A stretch of DNA of 64,000 bases from Hyphomicrobium facile (GTDB lineage Bacteria > Pseudomonadota > Alphaproteobacteria > Rhizobiales > Hyphomicrobiaceae), in NCBI RefSeq assembly GCF_900116175.1, contig NZ_FPCH01000003.1, positions 310,001 through 374,000 of the forward strand. The letters are read 5' to 3'. This document shows positions 15,815 through 24,858 of the stretch, piece by piece. Numbering within the stretch: the first letter of the stretch is position 1; each line of letters starts with the position of its first letter. Below the pieces are notes generated by a model, which had not been told where the DNA came from, made no database searches, and saw nothing but the letters and a program-made list of their open reading frames with translations. A program made the position numbers and the translations under genes.

Positions 15815-17815
15815 ATGCGAAAGCGGGATTGGCGCACGACGGATGGTTATTATCGACTCATGGTCCGGCTGTTATTTCGAAGCGAGAAACTGCGCGCTTT
15901 CCCATCCAGAACAATTGCAAGGCGAATAGCCGACATCTTGGGCGAAGCGGCGGGAACTCTCAAAGCCGCGACTGCAGTTATTGCGTCGCTTTTCTTTCTA
16001 TTCAGGGTCGAACGTTACGACCCTCACGGAGGCATCGCGTTTGTTGCCGGAATTGTCGCTTCAATAATTATCGTCGGCTGGACAGCCGGTGTTTTTATTC
16101 GACTCCGAACTGCCCAATTGCCGATGCTTGGCTTCTATTTTCTTCTTCTCGTGTTTGGCGCTGGCGTCGACACGTACAATTTCGGCTATCAGAACCTCAT
16201 CGGCTCTTGGGTCGTACTCACCGGTTCTATTTTTGCTCTTCACCTTGCCGGGAGCGCGTTACTGGAGAAGTTTCCTCGCCTGCGAGCCGCATTTTCGATG
16301 ATATTTGCTGCGGCGGCGGGATCCTGGGTGCTCGCAGTATTTTGTTATAATTTGCGCTTCGGCGTCCCCATATCCAGCCAGTTGAGCGCGGCTGTCTTGG
16401 GAACGACACTGTTCGAGGCTCGCGAGTTCATCGCCGTCAATTTCGATTATTCGATCGTCGTCGCGTTGCTGATCTACGCTTTCGTCGTTCTCGCCCTTAA
16501 TTTCGCGCAGTATCGCGTGAATCACCCGCCTGTTCGCCCGGCAACAGTCGTTGCCATAGCCGCGGTTGCCCTGGTTCAGCTGACCTATTTCTGGAGTCCC
16601 GGCGGCCTGTACGCAGCTACGATCGGTTACACCGCCACCTATCTCAAACAACTCAAAGCCCTGCGAGCCATAGAAGTGGCGCGCCAAAAAGCTCTTCCAA
16701 CAATAGGCGCGCGCAAGATTGGCAGTGGAGAAACTTACGTTCTCGTCATAGGGGAGGCCCAGGATCGAGGTCACATGAGCTTGTATGGATACGAAAGGAA
16801 AACGACTCCTTGGATCGATGACGAAATCTGCGGCGCAAATTGGGTTCGCTTCACTCATCCCTATTCGAACTACGTCCAAACAGTGCCCGCACTGAGCCTG
16901 GCTCTCACGGCTGCAAATCAATACAACGGCAAAAGCTATATTGCGTCACCATCAATTCTCGATGTTGCGAAGTCCGCAGGATTTCGGACATTCTGGCTGA
17001 GCAATCAGCAGGGCTTGGGACGGTTCGAGAATCCCATAACGGCAATCGCCAAGGCAGCGGATGTCTATGTGAGGATCAATCAACGCGTCGGCCGGGAGAA
17101 CCTCAGCGATTTTTCCGACATGGAACTGGTGGATCGTTTTCGCGCGATGAAAAATCAGATCAAGACCGATGAAAACAATCTGATCGTCTTTCATCTCATG
17201 GGAAGTCACCAAGATTATTGCCGACGATTTCCGGCGAGTTTTGCGCGGTTCTCTAAAACGCCTGCCTCAACACATATTCGCGCGACTGGCTGGCTTGATT
17301 GGTCTGCCACCCAAGAAAGCCGGCGTCGCCAACAAACGGATTGCTACGATGACAGCGTCGCCTTCACAGACCTAGTGCTGTCTAAAATCTTTTCTGAAGC
17401 AAAGCAGCTCCCTGGATTTCGCGCGTTCGTCTACCTTCCCGATCACGCCGAAGGGATCGATGCGGGTCTGGGACACGATCCTCAAATGTTTACATTTGAG
17501 ATGGCACGCATTTCACTGCTCGTTTGGCTTTCGGACGCGTTTGAAAATGATGATCCTGAACGTGCAGCAGCGTTGCGGGATCACCGCGATGCCGTCTGGA
17601 CGAATGACCTGCTTTACGAGCTGCTCTTAGGACTAACAGGAGTCGAGATCAAAAATTTCGACCCGCGTTATGATCTGTCGTCCAAACGCTACAGCCTCAA
17701 TCCGGACTCGGCTCTCACCCTCCACGGAGGGAAAAAGGTAGCGGAAGATTCGGCCGGTCTAGAGGCGCCACAGCGCCCTTCGTTTTCGTTCTGTCCGCAG
17801 AGCGCCGCGCGTTGA
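15815..17815 (+). CDS. Phosphoethanolamine transferase-like (EptA/CptA-type) sulfatase-fold membrane protein
   Basis: Inner-membrane enzyme of 666 residues with about five N-terminal spans (between about 40 and 285) and a periplasmic alkaline-phosphatase/sulfatase-fold domain. The domain opens TYVLVIGEAQDRGHMSLYGY, matching the CptA/EptA pattern (GES, HMSLYGY). A Thr in SNYVQTVPALS is the probable nucleophile, and LPDHAEGIDAGLGHDP supplies metal-binding Asp/His. These enzymes move phosphoethanolamine from phospholipid to lipid A, core or other glycans. The usual Ser/Thr after GE is Ala (GEA), so activity should not be taken for granted. Divergent GT25 neighbour supports a surface-glycan role. 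Confidence 0.75.
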   Translation: MRKRDWRTTDGYYRLMVRLLFRSEKLRAFPSRTIARRIADILGEAAGTLKAATAVIASLFFLFRVERYDPHGGIAFVAGIVASIIIVGWTAGVFIRLRTAQLPMLGFYFLLLVFGAGVDTYNFGYQNLIGSWVVLTGSIFALHLAGSALLEKFPRLRAAFSMIFAAAAGSWVLAVFCYNLRFGVPISSQLSAAVLGTTLFEAREFIAVNFDYSIVVALLIYAFVVLALNFAQYRVNHPPVRPATVVAIAAVALVQLTYFWSPGGLYAATIGYTATYLKQLKALRAIEVARQKALPTIGARKIGSGETYVLVIGEAQDRGHMSLYGYERKTTPWIDDEICGANWVRFTHPYSNYVQTVPALSLALTAANQYNGKSYIASPSILDVAKSAGFRTFWLSNQQGLGRFENPITAIAKAADVYVRINQRVGRENLSDFSDMELVDRFRAMKNQIKTDENNLIVFHLMGSHQDYCRRFPASFARFSKTPASTHIRATGWLDWSATQESRRRQQTDCYDDSVAFTDLVLSKIFSEAKQLPGFRAFVYLPDHAEGIDAGLGHDPQMFTFEMARISLLVWLSDAFENDDPERAAALRDHRDAVWTNDLLYELLLGLTGVEIKNFDPRYDLSSKRYSLNPDSALTLHGGKKVAEDSAGLEAPQRPSFSFCPQSAAR

Positions 17816-17928
17816 GCGCACGGCGAGGAAGCCGGCTGCTCATAGGGCAACGGAAAAAGACGGGCGGCGAGCGCAATGTGCGTCTCGACCGCCAGCGGTT
17901 TTCTACTTATTCGATACCAAAGCGACGG

Positions 17929-18444
17929 CTACGGCTCAACCGAACGAATTTCGGGTAACTCAAACAAAGCCGATCCGACGCCAATGTCATTTGGCAAGCT
18001 ATCGAGATCCACACCTCCCGACATTACAGCCCCTTGGAGCGCAACGGGGAGAGGCGGTCGCCAAGCCATTCCCGGATCACGCGACACTGACTTATCATCG
18101 TAATGATTGTCGAACGTGATGTTTAGGTTCTCCCACGCGGTATGATAACGTTGCGGAAGAAACTTCTTGATGACAAACAACGTGGGTCTTCTATCTCCGA
18201 AGGCGGATGTCTGAATCAGAATGCCGTCTGGAGGTTCGACGCCTCGTCTCCTTCGTTCCTCGGGCGAGAGAACGACGTCCAATACAAAAGCAAAGCGGTC
18301 TTTTGTGGGAAGGCTCATCAATTCGAAATACATTGATTGAAACGCGGGCGTCGTCGCGAACTCAATAAGTTCGTCATAGATCCCACGCATGACTGCGGCC
18401 AGTTCCGCAGGGCCAAATTCCAACCCGGGATAGGGCGTTTCCAT
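17929..18444 (-). CDS. Unknown protein, paralogue of the upstream precursor-like gene
   Basis: A 171-residue protein whose ATG follows a very strong GGGGAGGGG site. It lies 15 bases after the gene at 18460 on the same strand, so the two are co-transcribed. The two proteins share a central module: here TTPAFQSM, then LSPEERRRRGVEPPDGI; there TAPAYVAA, then LTPEALRREGVNLPEGM. The shared (T/S)PExxRRxGVxxPxG motif recalls the segment of nitrile-hydratase-like leader peptides (NHLP), a resemblance I infer without alignment. The tail holds a Gly-rich stretch (MSGGVDLDSLPNDIGVG) but no Cys, unlike its neighbour. Confidence 0.6.
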   Translation of the reverse strand: METPYPGLEFGPAELAAVMRGIYDELIEFATTPAFQSMYFELMSLPTKDRFAFVLDVVLSPEERRRRGVEPPDGILIQTSAFGDRRPTLFVIKKFLPQRYHTAWENLNITFDNHYDDKSVSRDPGMAWRPPLPVALQGAVMSGGVDLDSLPNDIGVGSALFELPEIRSVEP

Positions 18445-18459
18445 CGACCCCTCCCCATG

Positions 18460-18993
18460 TCAAAGGTAATAACCAGCGCCGCCGCACGCGGTGCCGCCAA
18501 TTCCTGGCAGTGTACCGCCGCCGCAGTGACAGCCGCCGAACCTTACCATTGGCAGCTCCGTTACATTCCCCAAATTGGTGTGACTGTCCGATAGTAATGC
18601 CGCCAACGCTGCTGGGTTATTCGCCCGCAAATCATCCAAAAGGCCGGGATTTGAGACGCTAAGCTTTATCAAAGGATTGGGCCGGCCATCAGGTAGGTCT
18701 CCAAGTTCTAAAGGCTTCGGGAGATCGCTTTCGAAATAACGACTAGAGATTCTCATGCCCTCAGGCAGATTTACGCCTTCCCGCCGAAGCGCCTCCGGCG
18801 TGAGCCGTTTGGTTGCTTCGAGCAAACGTTTTTCTACCGGTGCTGCCTTCACAGCTCTTAAGGCTGCGACATAGGCCGGTGCTGTAAGCGCATCGATAAT
18901 AGACTGTGTTTCGTCTCTGAGGCGCGCCTTGACTTCCTCGCTCGTTGCCTCGTCGTCTTGCTCAATGACGGTCGAAATGACTTTCTTGTCCAC
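18460..18993 (-). CDS. Unknown protein with Gly/Cys-rich tail, possible RiPP-precursor-like
   Basis: A 177-residue protein from a GTG with GGAG 7 bases upstream. The N-terminal part is acidic and helical, the middle has LTPEALRREGVNLPEGMRIS, and the last about 25 residues are rich in Gly and Cys: GGCHCGGGTLPGIGG, then TACGGAGYYL. A leader with an LPEG segment followed by a GG and Cys/Gly core is how many ribosomally made, modified peptides are arranged. No modification or export enzyme lies within the window beside it, and 177 residues is long for a precursor. It may instead be a metal-binding or structural protein. First gene of a two-gene operon. Confidence 0.6.
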   Translation of the reverse strand: MDKKVISTVIEQDDEATSEEVKARLRDETQSIIDALTAPAYVAALRAVKAAPVEKRLLEATKRLTPEALRREGVNLPEGMRISSRYFESDLPKPLELGDLPDGRPNPLIKLSVSNPGLLDDLRANNPAALAALLSDSHTNLGNVTELPMVRFGGCHCGGGTLPGIGGTACGGAGYYL

Positions 18994-19345
18994 GGGAAAA
19001 CTCCATAAAATTGAATGCCGTTTTAAAATGTCAGTACGCGTTGGCTTATATGGAAATGCAAATTTCTTACGGCAGAAGTAGTAGCATGAGGGACGCCGTT
19101 TGGAAAATACGAAGCGTTACGAGTTCGTCGTTTACATGCCCCTCCGATTATCACCTCGCTACGGTGTTCGGCCCGTCAATTGATCCATGCTGAAATAACG
19201 TGGGCGGAAGTCTGGGACTTCCAGAGCGTCAAGCCGCAGCTATTGGCTGGCGGCCATCGGATCTTCGTGCATCATCGTGACGAGGATCGGCGTGCGCTTA
19301 TCGTGAACGCGCAGTCGCAGGGATTCGAACGCTTAGTTTTTGCGC
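18994..19345. other. Intergenic, promoter region of the precursor-like operon
   Basis: No supported gene. Short open frames here lack start context and family sequence. The region must hold the promoter of the 18993 gene (minus strand) and is downstream of the DUF1275 gene. Confidence 0.4.
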
Positions 19346-20023
19346 CTATTCGATCGACAATGCCAGAAGCACGAGCAGAATTCCGGCCGCGGCGGCGACC
19401 GCCGAGGCAACGCCCAATGATCCCACTGCGAATGTGCCGCTTATGACGCCGGTCACGAAGGCCAGCCACGACGCCGCGTTGGCTCCCGCCTCTGTAAACC
19501 GGGCCTTGCCGAGGCAGGCTCTTGCAAGCGCATCGCCGACCCCAAACAATGCGCCGGTGATAAAGCTCTTGCCCGTCGCTGCTCCGGCGATGGATTCGCG
19601 AATTGCGTTCTGCATCCCCATGGCCATCGTAACGAAAAGCAGGGCGGTGTTCGTGGCTAATATTCCGTCGAAGCTCCAGGCCGACAAGAAGCACACGAGT
19701 TCGCAGGTGAGCACGAGGGGCACACGGACGCGGCCTCCGACTGCATAAATCAAACTGCCCAAAAATGCACCGAGCACGAAGAGGGCGATGACGGCGCCGC
19801 CCCAGCCGATCACATGCTCATCGCGTTGGGCGATGGCCATGCCGAACTGCGTGCTGTTGCCGCTCATGAACGAGAGGTAGAGGTGTCCCATCGCGGTGTA
19901 GCCGACGGCATCGACGAAGCCTGCGAGCGCCGTCATCAACGTTGCCTGGCTAAAAGTCTTCCAGCCAGGCTGTAGCGAGAGTCCAGTTGCCGGCGCCGTT
20001 TGGCTGCTCGTTTGGAAATCCAT
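19346..20023 (-). CDS. DUF1275 (YoaK) family membrane protein
   Basis: A 225-residue integral inner-membrane protein with about six hydrophobic spans. The family pattern is clear: ALAGFVDAVGYTAMGHLYLS followed by FMSGNSTQFG, then FVTMAMGMQNAIRE. The ATG at 20023 gives the normal family start; the frame runs on to 20161 without similarity. Family function is unknown; members are widespread and often single genes. It diverges from the secreted hydrolase gene across about 360 bases. Confidence 0.9.
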   Translation of the reverse strand: MDFQTSSQTAPATGLSLQPGWKTFSQATLMTALAGFVDAVGYTAMGHLYLSFMSGNSTQFGMAIAQRDEHVIGWGGAVIALFVLGAFLGSLIYAVGGRVRVPLVLTCELVCFLSAWSFDGILATNTALLFVTMAMGMQNAIRESIAGAATGKSFITGALFGVGDALARACLGKARFTEAGANAASWLAFVTGVISGTFAVGSLGVASAVAAAAGILLVLLALSIE

Positions 20024-20382
20024 GATGCCTCGCGCTCCGGTTGACTGCGGGCATTCTATCGTCGCGGATCTTCCCGCAGCAATCCGATCTCGGGAAGAGA
20101 AGATCATACCAATGCATATGTCGGCCCAGATGTACGCAATGCCATAAGCGGCGCAGATCACCGTTCCACGTGGCCGGTAAAATTTTAAACGTCTGCCTCA
20201 TGGCCAGCACCTTTTCGGCGGACGGCATTCGCAAGAACAACTTGGGGTCGTCTGCATATACCTAGGTGTTAGAGCCGTCGTCCGACTGCATGGTCGCTTC
20301 GACCGAGAGCAGAATGGATGGGCTCTGGGGCTCCGACCTAAATTCAACGTTAGCAAGCCAACGAACGGAATGGAGAGCTAAC
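20024..20382. other. Divergent intergenic region
   Basis: Lies between the DUF1275 gene (minus) and the secreted hydrolase (plus). It contains the 8-base palindrome ACCTAGGT near 20257-20264 and the GGAG site at about 20372 for the downstream GTG. No gene seen. Confidence 0.4.
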
Positions 20383-21156
20383 GTGAAATCATTCAATGCC
20401 ATTTTGGGTGCGGTCGCCGCGATGTCCCTGGTTTCGATTGCAGCTCCGGCAAGCGCTGAACCGATCAAGAATATCGTATTGGTTCATGGTGCTTGGGTGG
20501 ACGGATCCGGTTGGAAGGCCGTTTATGATATTCTCTCTAAGGAAGGCTTCCATGTAACGGCCGTCCAGGAGCCCGAAACTTCGTTTGCTGACGATGTTAC
20601 TGCTGCGAAGCGAATCCTCGATCTCCAGGACGGCCCGACGCTTCTCGTCGGCCATAGCTACGGCGGTTCGGTCATCACCGAAGCTGGTGTCCATCCAAAG
20701 GTTGTCGGGCTCGTGTATGTCGCAGCACACGCACCGGATGTCGGCGAAGACGAGGGGACACTCGGCAAGAAGTGGCCGAGCGTTCTGGCCAAGACGGAGG
20801 GCGCTGTTGAGAAGACGCCCGACGGCTTCACGTATCTCAAGCCGTCGGAACTTCCGAAACTGTTTGCGCCTGATCTGCCGCGTGCGCAGGCCGAATTCGA
20901 AGCCCGCTCGCAGGTGTTGGCGGCAGCGAGCGTATTCACCACGCCACTGACTGCTGCAGCTTGGAAGACGAAACCGAGCTGGGGAATCGTCGCCGGAAAC
21001 GATCAGATCATCAATCCGGATCTTGAGCGCTGGTACTACGAACGAGCCAAGAGCAAGACGATCGAAATCAAAGGTGCAAGCCACTCCGTATACGAATCTC
21101 ATCCCAAAGAAGTCGCCGCGGTGATCGCAGACGCTGCGCGGAATGCAGGAAACTAG
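20383..21156 (+). CDS. Exported alpha/beta hydrolase
   Basis: A 257-residue protein with a signal peptide (about 1-24, ending ASAEP). It carries NIVLVHGAWVDGSGW, the oxyanion region, and the nucleophile elbow GHSYGG. Candidates for the other catalytic residues are the Asp in GNDQIINPD and the His in GASHSVYESHP near the C-terminus. It resembles the EstC/salicylate-esterase-like branch of alpha/beta hydrolases. The GTG at 20383 with GGAG upstream gives the signal peptide directly. It sits 75 bases before mdcA, separated by a strong hairpin, so it is probably a separate unit. Substrate unknown. Confidence 0.85.
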   Translation: MKSFNAILGAVAAMSLVSIAAPASAEPIKNIVLVHGAWVDGSGWKAVYDILSKEGFHVTAVQEPETSFADDVTAAKRILDLQDGPTLLVGHSYGGSVITEAGVHPKVVGLVYVAAHAPDVGEDEGTLGKKWPSVLAKTEGAVEKTPDGFTYLKPSELPKLFAPDLPRAQAEFEARSQVLAAASVFTTPLTAAAWKTKPSWGIVAGNDQIINPDLERWYYERAKSKTIEIKGASHSVYESHPKEVAAVIADAARNAGN

Positions 21157-21164
21157 GCGACGAT

Positions 21165-21189
21165 GCCGGCTCCCAAGTCGGGAGCCGGC
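21165..21189 (+). terminator. Strong hairpin between hydrolase gene and mdcA
   Basis: GCCGGCTCCC (21165-21174) pairs perfectly with GGGAGCCGGC (21180-21189) around a 5-base loop. No T-run follows, so it may be a terminator needing Rho, or a leader structure ahead of mdcA. It lies only 42 bases upstream of the mdcA ATG. Confidence 0.55.
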
Positions 21190-21231
21190 GACGCTTATGA
21201 TCTGGCGCGTTCCATTCGAGGAGCATCACCG

Positions 21232-22878
21232 ATGACCACTTGGCAGAAGGCCCGCACGGCGCGCGACGCCCGGATCGACGCCGGCGCAAAAGTCGCGAAG
21301 GGCAAGATCGTCGAGACCGGCGACGTCACCCGCTTACTGGAAGCCGTCATCCGGCCAGGCGACCGCGTTTGCCTGGAAGGCGACAACCAAAAGCAGGCGG
21401 ACCTGCTCAGCGCGGCGCTTCTCGCTGTCGATATTTCCAAAGTGAATAATCTGCACATGGTGCAGTCCGGTGTCGTTCTGCCGGAGCACCTCGACTTATT
21501 CGACAGGGGCGTCGCAAAGAAGCTCGACTATGCCTATTCCGGGCCCCAGTCCGCGCGGATCGCAACCATGTTGTTCGGCGGCAAGATCGAACTGGGTGCG
21601 ATTCATACTTATCTCGAGCTGTTTGCTCGCTACTTCATTGACCTTACACCGCACGTTGCCTTGATCGCGGCAGTGAGCGCAGATCGCGATGGAAACCTCT
21701 ACACCGGACCGAACACCGAGGACACGCCGACTGTCGTGGAGGCGACGTCCTTCAAGGATGGGATCGTCATCGCTCAGGTGAACGAGATCGTCGACAAGCT
21801 TCCGCGTGTCGATATCCCGGGAGACCGTGTCCATTTCGTCGTCAAGTCGGACAAGCCGTTCTTCGTCGAGCCGCTCTTTACGCGCGATCCCGCCGCAATC
21901 ACGGAAGGCCAAATCCTCACGGCGATGATGGCGATCAAGGGCATCTACGCGCCCTATGGTGTGCGGCGATTGAATCACGGGATTGGTTTTAGCACTGCTG
22001 CGATCGAGCTTCTGCTTCCGACATTTGGCGAGAAGCTCGGATTGCGGGGCAAGATCGCGAGTCAATTTGCGTTGAATCCTCACCCGGCGCTGATACCGGC
22101 AATCGAGTCAGGATGGGTAGAGCAGATCCATTCGTTCGGCTCGGAGGTCGGCATGGATGATTACATCCGTGCACGCTCCGACGTTTATTTCACCGGACCG
22201 GACGGTTCGTTGCGTTCCAACCGCGCCTTCTGCCAAGTCGCAGGACTTTATGCCTGCGATATGTTCATCGGCTCGACGTTGCAGATCGATCTCAAAGGAA
22301 ACTCTTCAACGATCACCACTTCGCGCATTGCCGGTTTCGGCGGGGCGCCGAACATGGGATCGGATCCTCGCGGGCGGCGGCATCCGAGCGAACCCTGGTT
22401 GCAGGCCGGCCGGGAAGCCGACCCTGATAGTACACCGGCTTTGCGGCGAGGACGTAAGCTCGTCGTGCAGATCGGCGAGACGTTCGGTGAGAAGAACGTG
22501 CCGCTGTTCGTCGAAAAGCTCGATGCCATTGCGCTCGCTGAAAAGCTGAAACTCGATCTCGCGCCGGTGATGATCTACGGCGATGACATTACGCACATCA
22601 TTACCGAAGAAGGCATCGCCAATCTTCTGCTTTGCCGGGATGCGCGCGAGCGTGAGCAGGCGATCCGCGGCGTCGCCGGTTACACGGACGTCGGCCGCGG
22701 CCGCGATAAGCAATTCGTACAGAGCTTGCGTGAGCGAGGCGTCATCCGCCGGCCTGAGGATCTTGGAATTGATCCGCTCGACGCCGACCGAAGCTTGCTC
22801 GCGGCGCGGTCGATCAAGGATCTCGTGCGGTGGTCGGGCGGTCTTTACGCCCCGCCGTCGAAGTTTCGCAACTGGTGA
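21232..22878 (+). CDS. mdcA: Malonate decarboxylase alpha subunit (acetyl-ACP:malonate ACP transferase)
   Basis: Transfers the acyl carrier protein from acetyl to malonate so that malonyl-ACP can be decarboxylated; cytoplasmic, 548 residues, normal for the family. It begins MTTWQKARTARDARI, and shows RPGDRVCLEGDNQKQAD, NLHMVQSGVVLPEHLDLFD and RIAGFGGAPNMGSDPRGRRH, all typical of MdcA and the related citrate-lyase-type transferases. GAGGAG lies just upstream of the ATG at 21232. First gene of the eight-gene mdcACDEGBFH operon; the order matches malonate decarboxylase clusters of the biotin-independent type. Confidence 0.95.
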   Translation: MTTWQKARTARDARIDAGAKVAKGKIVETGDVTRLLEAVIRPGDRVCLEGDNQKQADLLSAALLAVDISKVNNLHMVQSGVVLPEHLDLFDRGVAKKLDYAYSGPQSARIATMLFGGKIELGAIHTYLELFARYFIDLTPHVALIAAVSADRDGNLYTGPNTEDTPTVVEATSFKDGIVIAQVNEIVDKLPRVDIPGDRVHFVVKSDKPFFVEPLFTRDPAAITEGQILTAMMAIKGIYAPYGVRRLNHGIGFSTAAIELLLPTFGEKLGLRGKIASQFALNPHPALIPAIESGWVEQIHSFGSEVGMDDYIRARSDVYFTGPDGSLRSNRAFCQVAGLYACDMFIGSTLQIDLKGNSSTITTSRIAGFGGAPNMGSDPRGRRHPSEPWLQAGREADPDSTPALRRGRKLVVQIGETFGEKNVPLFVEKLDAIALAEKLKLDLAPVMIYGDDITHIITEEGIANLLLCRDAREREQAIRGVAGYTDVGRGRDKQFVQSLRERGVIRRPEDLGIDPLDADRSLLAARSIKDLVRWSGGLYAPPSKFRNW

Positions 22879-22893
22879 GGAGAGGCAACGACA

Positions 22894-23211
22894 ATGGAAG
22901 ATCTAACGTTTCGCCACACCACCCTCAAGCGCGCGAGCGGGCTGAAGCCCACGGCCATCATCGGCGTAGTGGCATCCGGAAACCTGGAAGTGCTCGTTGA
23001 GCGCGTGATGCCAGATGCTGAATGCCTTCTTGAAATAAGGACGGCCGCTGAAGGCTTCGGAGATGTCTGGGAAGCCGTGGTCGCCGACTTCGTCGAGCGC
23101 TATTCGCCCGGCGGTCTGAAGTTTTCCATCAACGACGGCGGGGCGCGTCCGGACACCGTATCGCTTCGTCTCGCACAGGCTGCGCGCTTGATGCAGGAGG
23201 ATGACCGATGA
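22894..23211 (+). CDS. mdcC: Malonate decarboxylase acyl carrier protein (delta subunit)
   Basis: A 105-residue carrier that holds the acetyl or malonyl group on a 2'-(5''-phosphoribosyl)-3'-dephospho-CoA arm. The probable attachment Ser is in VVASGNLEVLVE near residue 28. The remaining sequence (FSINDGGARPDTVSLRLAQA) matches the MdcC C-terminus. It follows mdcA by 15 bases and overlaps mdcD by 4. The prosthetic group would be made by MdcB and attached by MdcG, both encoded downstream. Confidence 0.93.
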   Translation: MEDLTFRHTTLKRASGLKPTAIIGVVASGNLEVLVERVMPDAECLLEIRTAAEGFGDVWEAVVADFVERYSPGGLKFSINDGGARPDTVSLRLAQAARLMQEDDR

Positions 23212-24149
23212 GCGTTGCACATGTTGATAGACAATTGCCGGGAGAGACGCGTGCGGCGTCCAGTTGGTACGAGGCGTCGGCGCGCGAGCGCGTTCGTCTG
23301 CTGCTCGATGCGGGCAGCTTTCAAGAATTCATAGGACCGGAAGCTCGCGAGACGAGCCCGCATTTGCGGGTGTTCGATCTTCCCGAACAGTTCGATGACG
23401 GAATTATCGTTGGGTGCGGCAAGCTCGATGGATCGCCGGTTTTCGTGGCGGCCCAGGAAGGCCGCTTCATGGGTGGCGCCTTCGGCGAAGTTCACGGCGC
23501 CAAGCTGACGGGCCTGCTGCGCGCTGCTCGCGATGTGAAATCCGCTCCTGTCCTGCTCTTGCTCGATACCGGTGGTGTACGCCTGCAAGAAGCGAACGCG
23601 GGTGAACTCGCGATAGCCGAGATCATGCGTGCGGTCATCGAAGCGCGATCTGCCGGCGTAAAGGTCATTGGTCTCATCGGCGGGCGCTCCGGATGTTATG
23701 GCGGCGGCGGTCTGATCGCCGGCTGCTGTTCTGCACTCGTCGTGTCCGAGCAAGGTCGTATCGCCGTCTCGGGTCCGGAGGTCATCGAGACCAATCGTGG
23801 CGTCGAGGAATTCGATTCCCGAGATCGTGCATTGGTCTGGCGGACCATGGGTGGAAAAAGCCGCTGGCTCATCGGCGGCGCCGATGCCTTCGCCGACGAT
23901 ACTGTAGGCGATTTCCGCAAAGCCGCTCTGAAGTTGCTTTCCTCAACTGCGGACTTTGGCCTCGACACGTTGAAGGCCGAGCAGTCGCGCCTCGAAGAGA
24001 GGTTGCAGAGTTTCGGCGAATGCCCTGATGCGCTCGATATTTGGAGAACAGAGGGTGTTTCCGACCCGCGGTCGATACCCGCTCTGCCCGCCGATCAATT
24101 CATCGCTCTTGGCGATAAAATCCGGAGGACCAGCCGTGACGCTCGATGA
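23208..24149 (+). CDS. mdcD: Malonate decarboxylase beta subunit
   Basis: Carboxyltransferase-type subunit that, with MdcE, decarboxylates malonyl-S-ACP to acetyl-S-ACP; 313 residues. Crotonase/carboxyltransferase-fold features include VFVAAQEGRFMGGAFGEVHG, LLLLDTGGVRLQEAN and a glycine-rich SGCYGGGGLIAGCC oxyanion region. The ATG overlaps the mdcC stop (ATGA). Its 3' end overlaps the GTG of mdcE by 14 bases, so translation is coupled. Confidence 0.95.
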   Translation: MSVAHVDRQLPGETRAASSWYEASARERVRLLLDAGSFQEFIGPEARETSPHLRVFDLPEQFDDGIIVGCGKLDGSPVFVAAQEGRFMGGAFGEVHGAKLTGLLRAARDVKSAPVLLLLDTGGVRLQEANAGELAIAEIMRAVIEARSAGVKVIGLIGGRSGCYGGGGLIAGCCSALVVSEQGRIAVSGPEVIETNRGVEEFDSRDRALVWRTMGGKSRWLIGGADAFADDTVGDFRKAALKLLSSTADFGLDTLKAEQSRLEERLQSFGECPDALDIWRTEGVSDPRSIPALPADQFIALGDKIRRTSRDAR

Positions 24150-24858
24150 GATTCTTGCATCGCTCTTTCCCAATGGCCGGGACGTGAAGAACCAACGCGG
24201 CGTCTTGTTCGGATCGGGCACGCTCCGGTCCGGAGAGCAAGCGCTCGTGATCGGTGTCAGCGATCGGACCCCGCTCGGCGTCGACGAGGCCGCTCGTCTT
24301 TCTCGATACGTGTTGAGTTCTGTCGAGTCTGGAAAGGGTCCGATCGTCGTCGTTGTCGACAGCGACAGCCAGCGGATGAGCAAACGCGACGAGCTTTTGG
24401 GTCTCAATGAATATCTAGCGCATCTCGCTAAATGCCTCCTCTACGCGGACCTCAACGGGCGCCCGACAATCGGCATTCTTTACGGCCACACGGCCGCCGG
24501 AGCTTTTCTTGCAACGGCAATGGCGACCCGCGTGCTGGTCGGATTGCCGGGCGCCGATCCGGTGGTGATGGATTTGCCCTCCATGTCCAAGGTGACGAAG
24601 CTCTCGATCGAAGTCCTCGAGGCGAAGGCGAAATCCACGCCGGTCTTTGCTCCGGGTCTGCAAAATCTTTCGCAGATGGGCGCCGTTCATACCGTCTGGG
24701 ACACGTCACGGCCGCTCGTCGATCAGTTGGAAGCGGTTCTTCGTGAAACCACAGATGCGCGCGACAGGCGTGATGAACTTGGAAAGCAACGGGGAGGCCG
24801 AACAAAGGCTGCAGACATTGCAGAGAGAGTCCATGACCTTGCACTTCATACCCTGTGA
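24136..24858 (+). CDS. mdcE: Malonate decarboxylase gamma subunit
   Basis: Codecarboxylase subunit partnering MdcD; 240 residues. It starts at a GTG at 24136 with GGAGGA upstream, giving MTLDEILASLFPNG. The body shows RPTIGILYGHTAAGAFLATA and LPGADPVVMDLPSMSKVTKL, as in MdcE. A longer frame beginning at 24028 only re-reads mdcD sequence and is rejected. It overlaps mdcD by 14 bases and mdcG by 26, in line with a tightly coupled operon. Confidence 0.93.
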   Translation: MTLDEILASLFPNGRDVKNQRGVLFGSGTLRSGEQALVIGVSDRTPLGVDEAARLSRYVLSSVESGKGPIVVVVDSDSQRMSKRDELLGLNEYLAHLAKCLLYADLNGRPTIGILYGHTAAGAFLATAMATRVLVGLPGADPVVMDLPSMSKVTKLSIEVLEAKAKSTPVFAPGLQNLSQMGAVHTVWDTSRPLVDQLEAVLRETTDARDRRDELGKQRGGRTKAADIAERVHDLALHTL

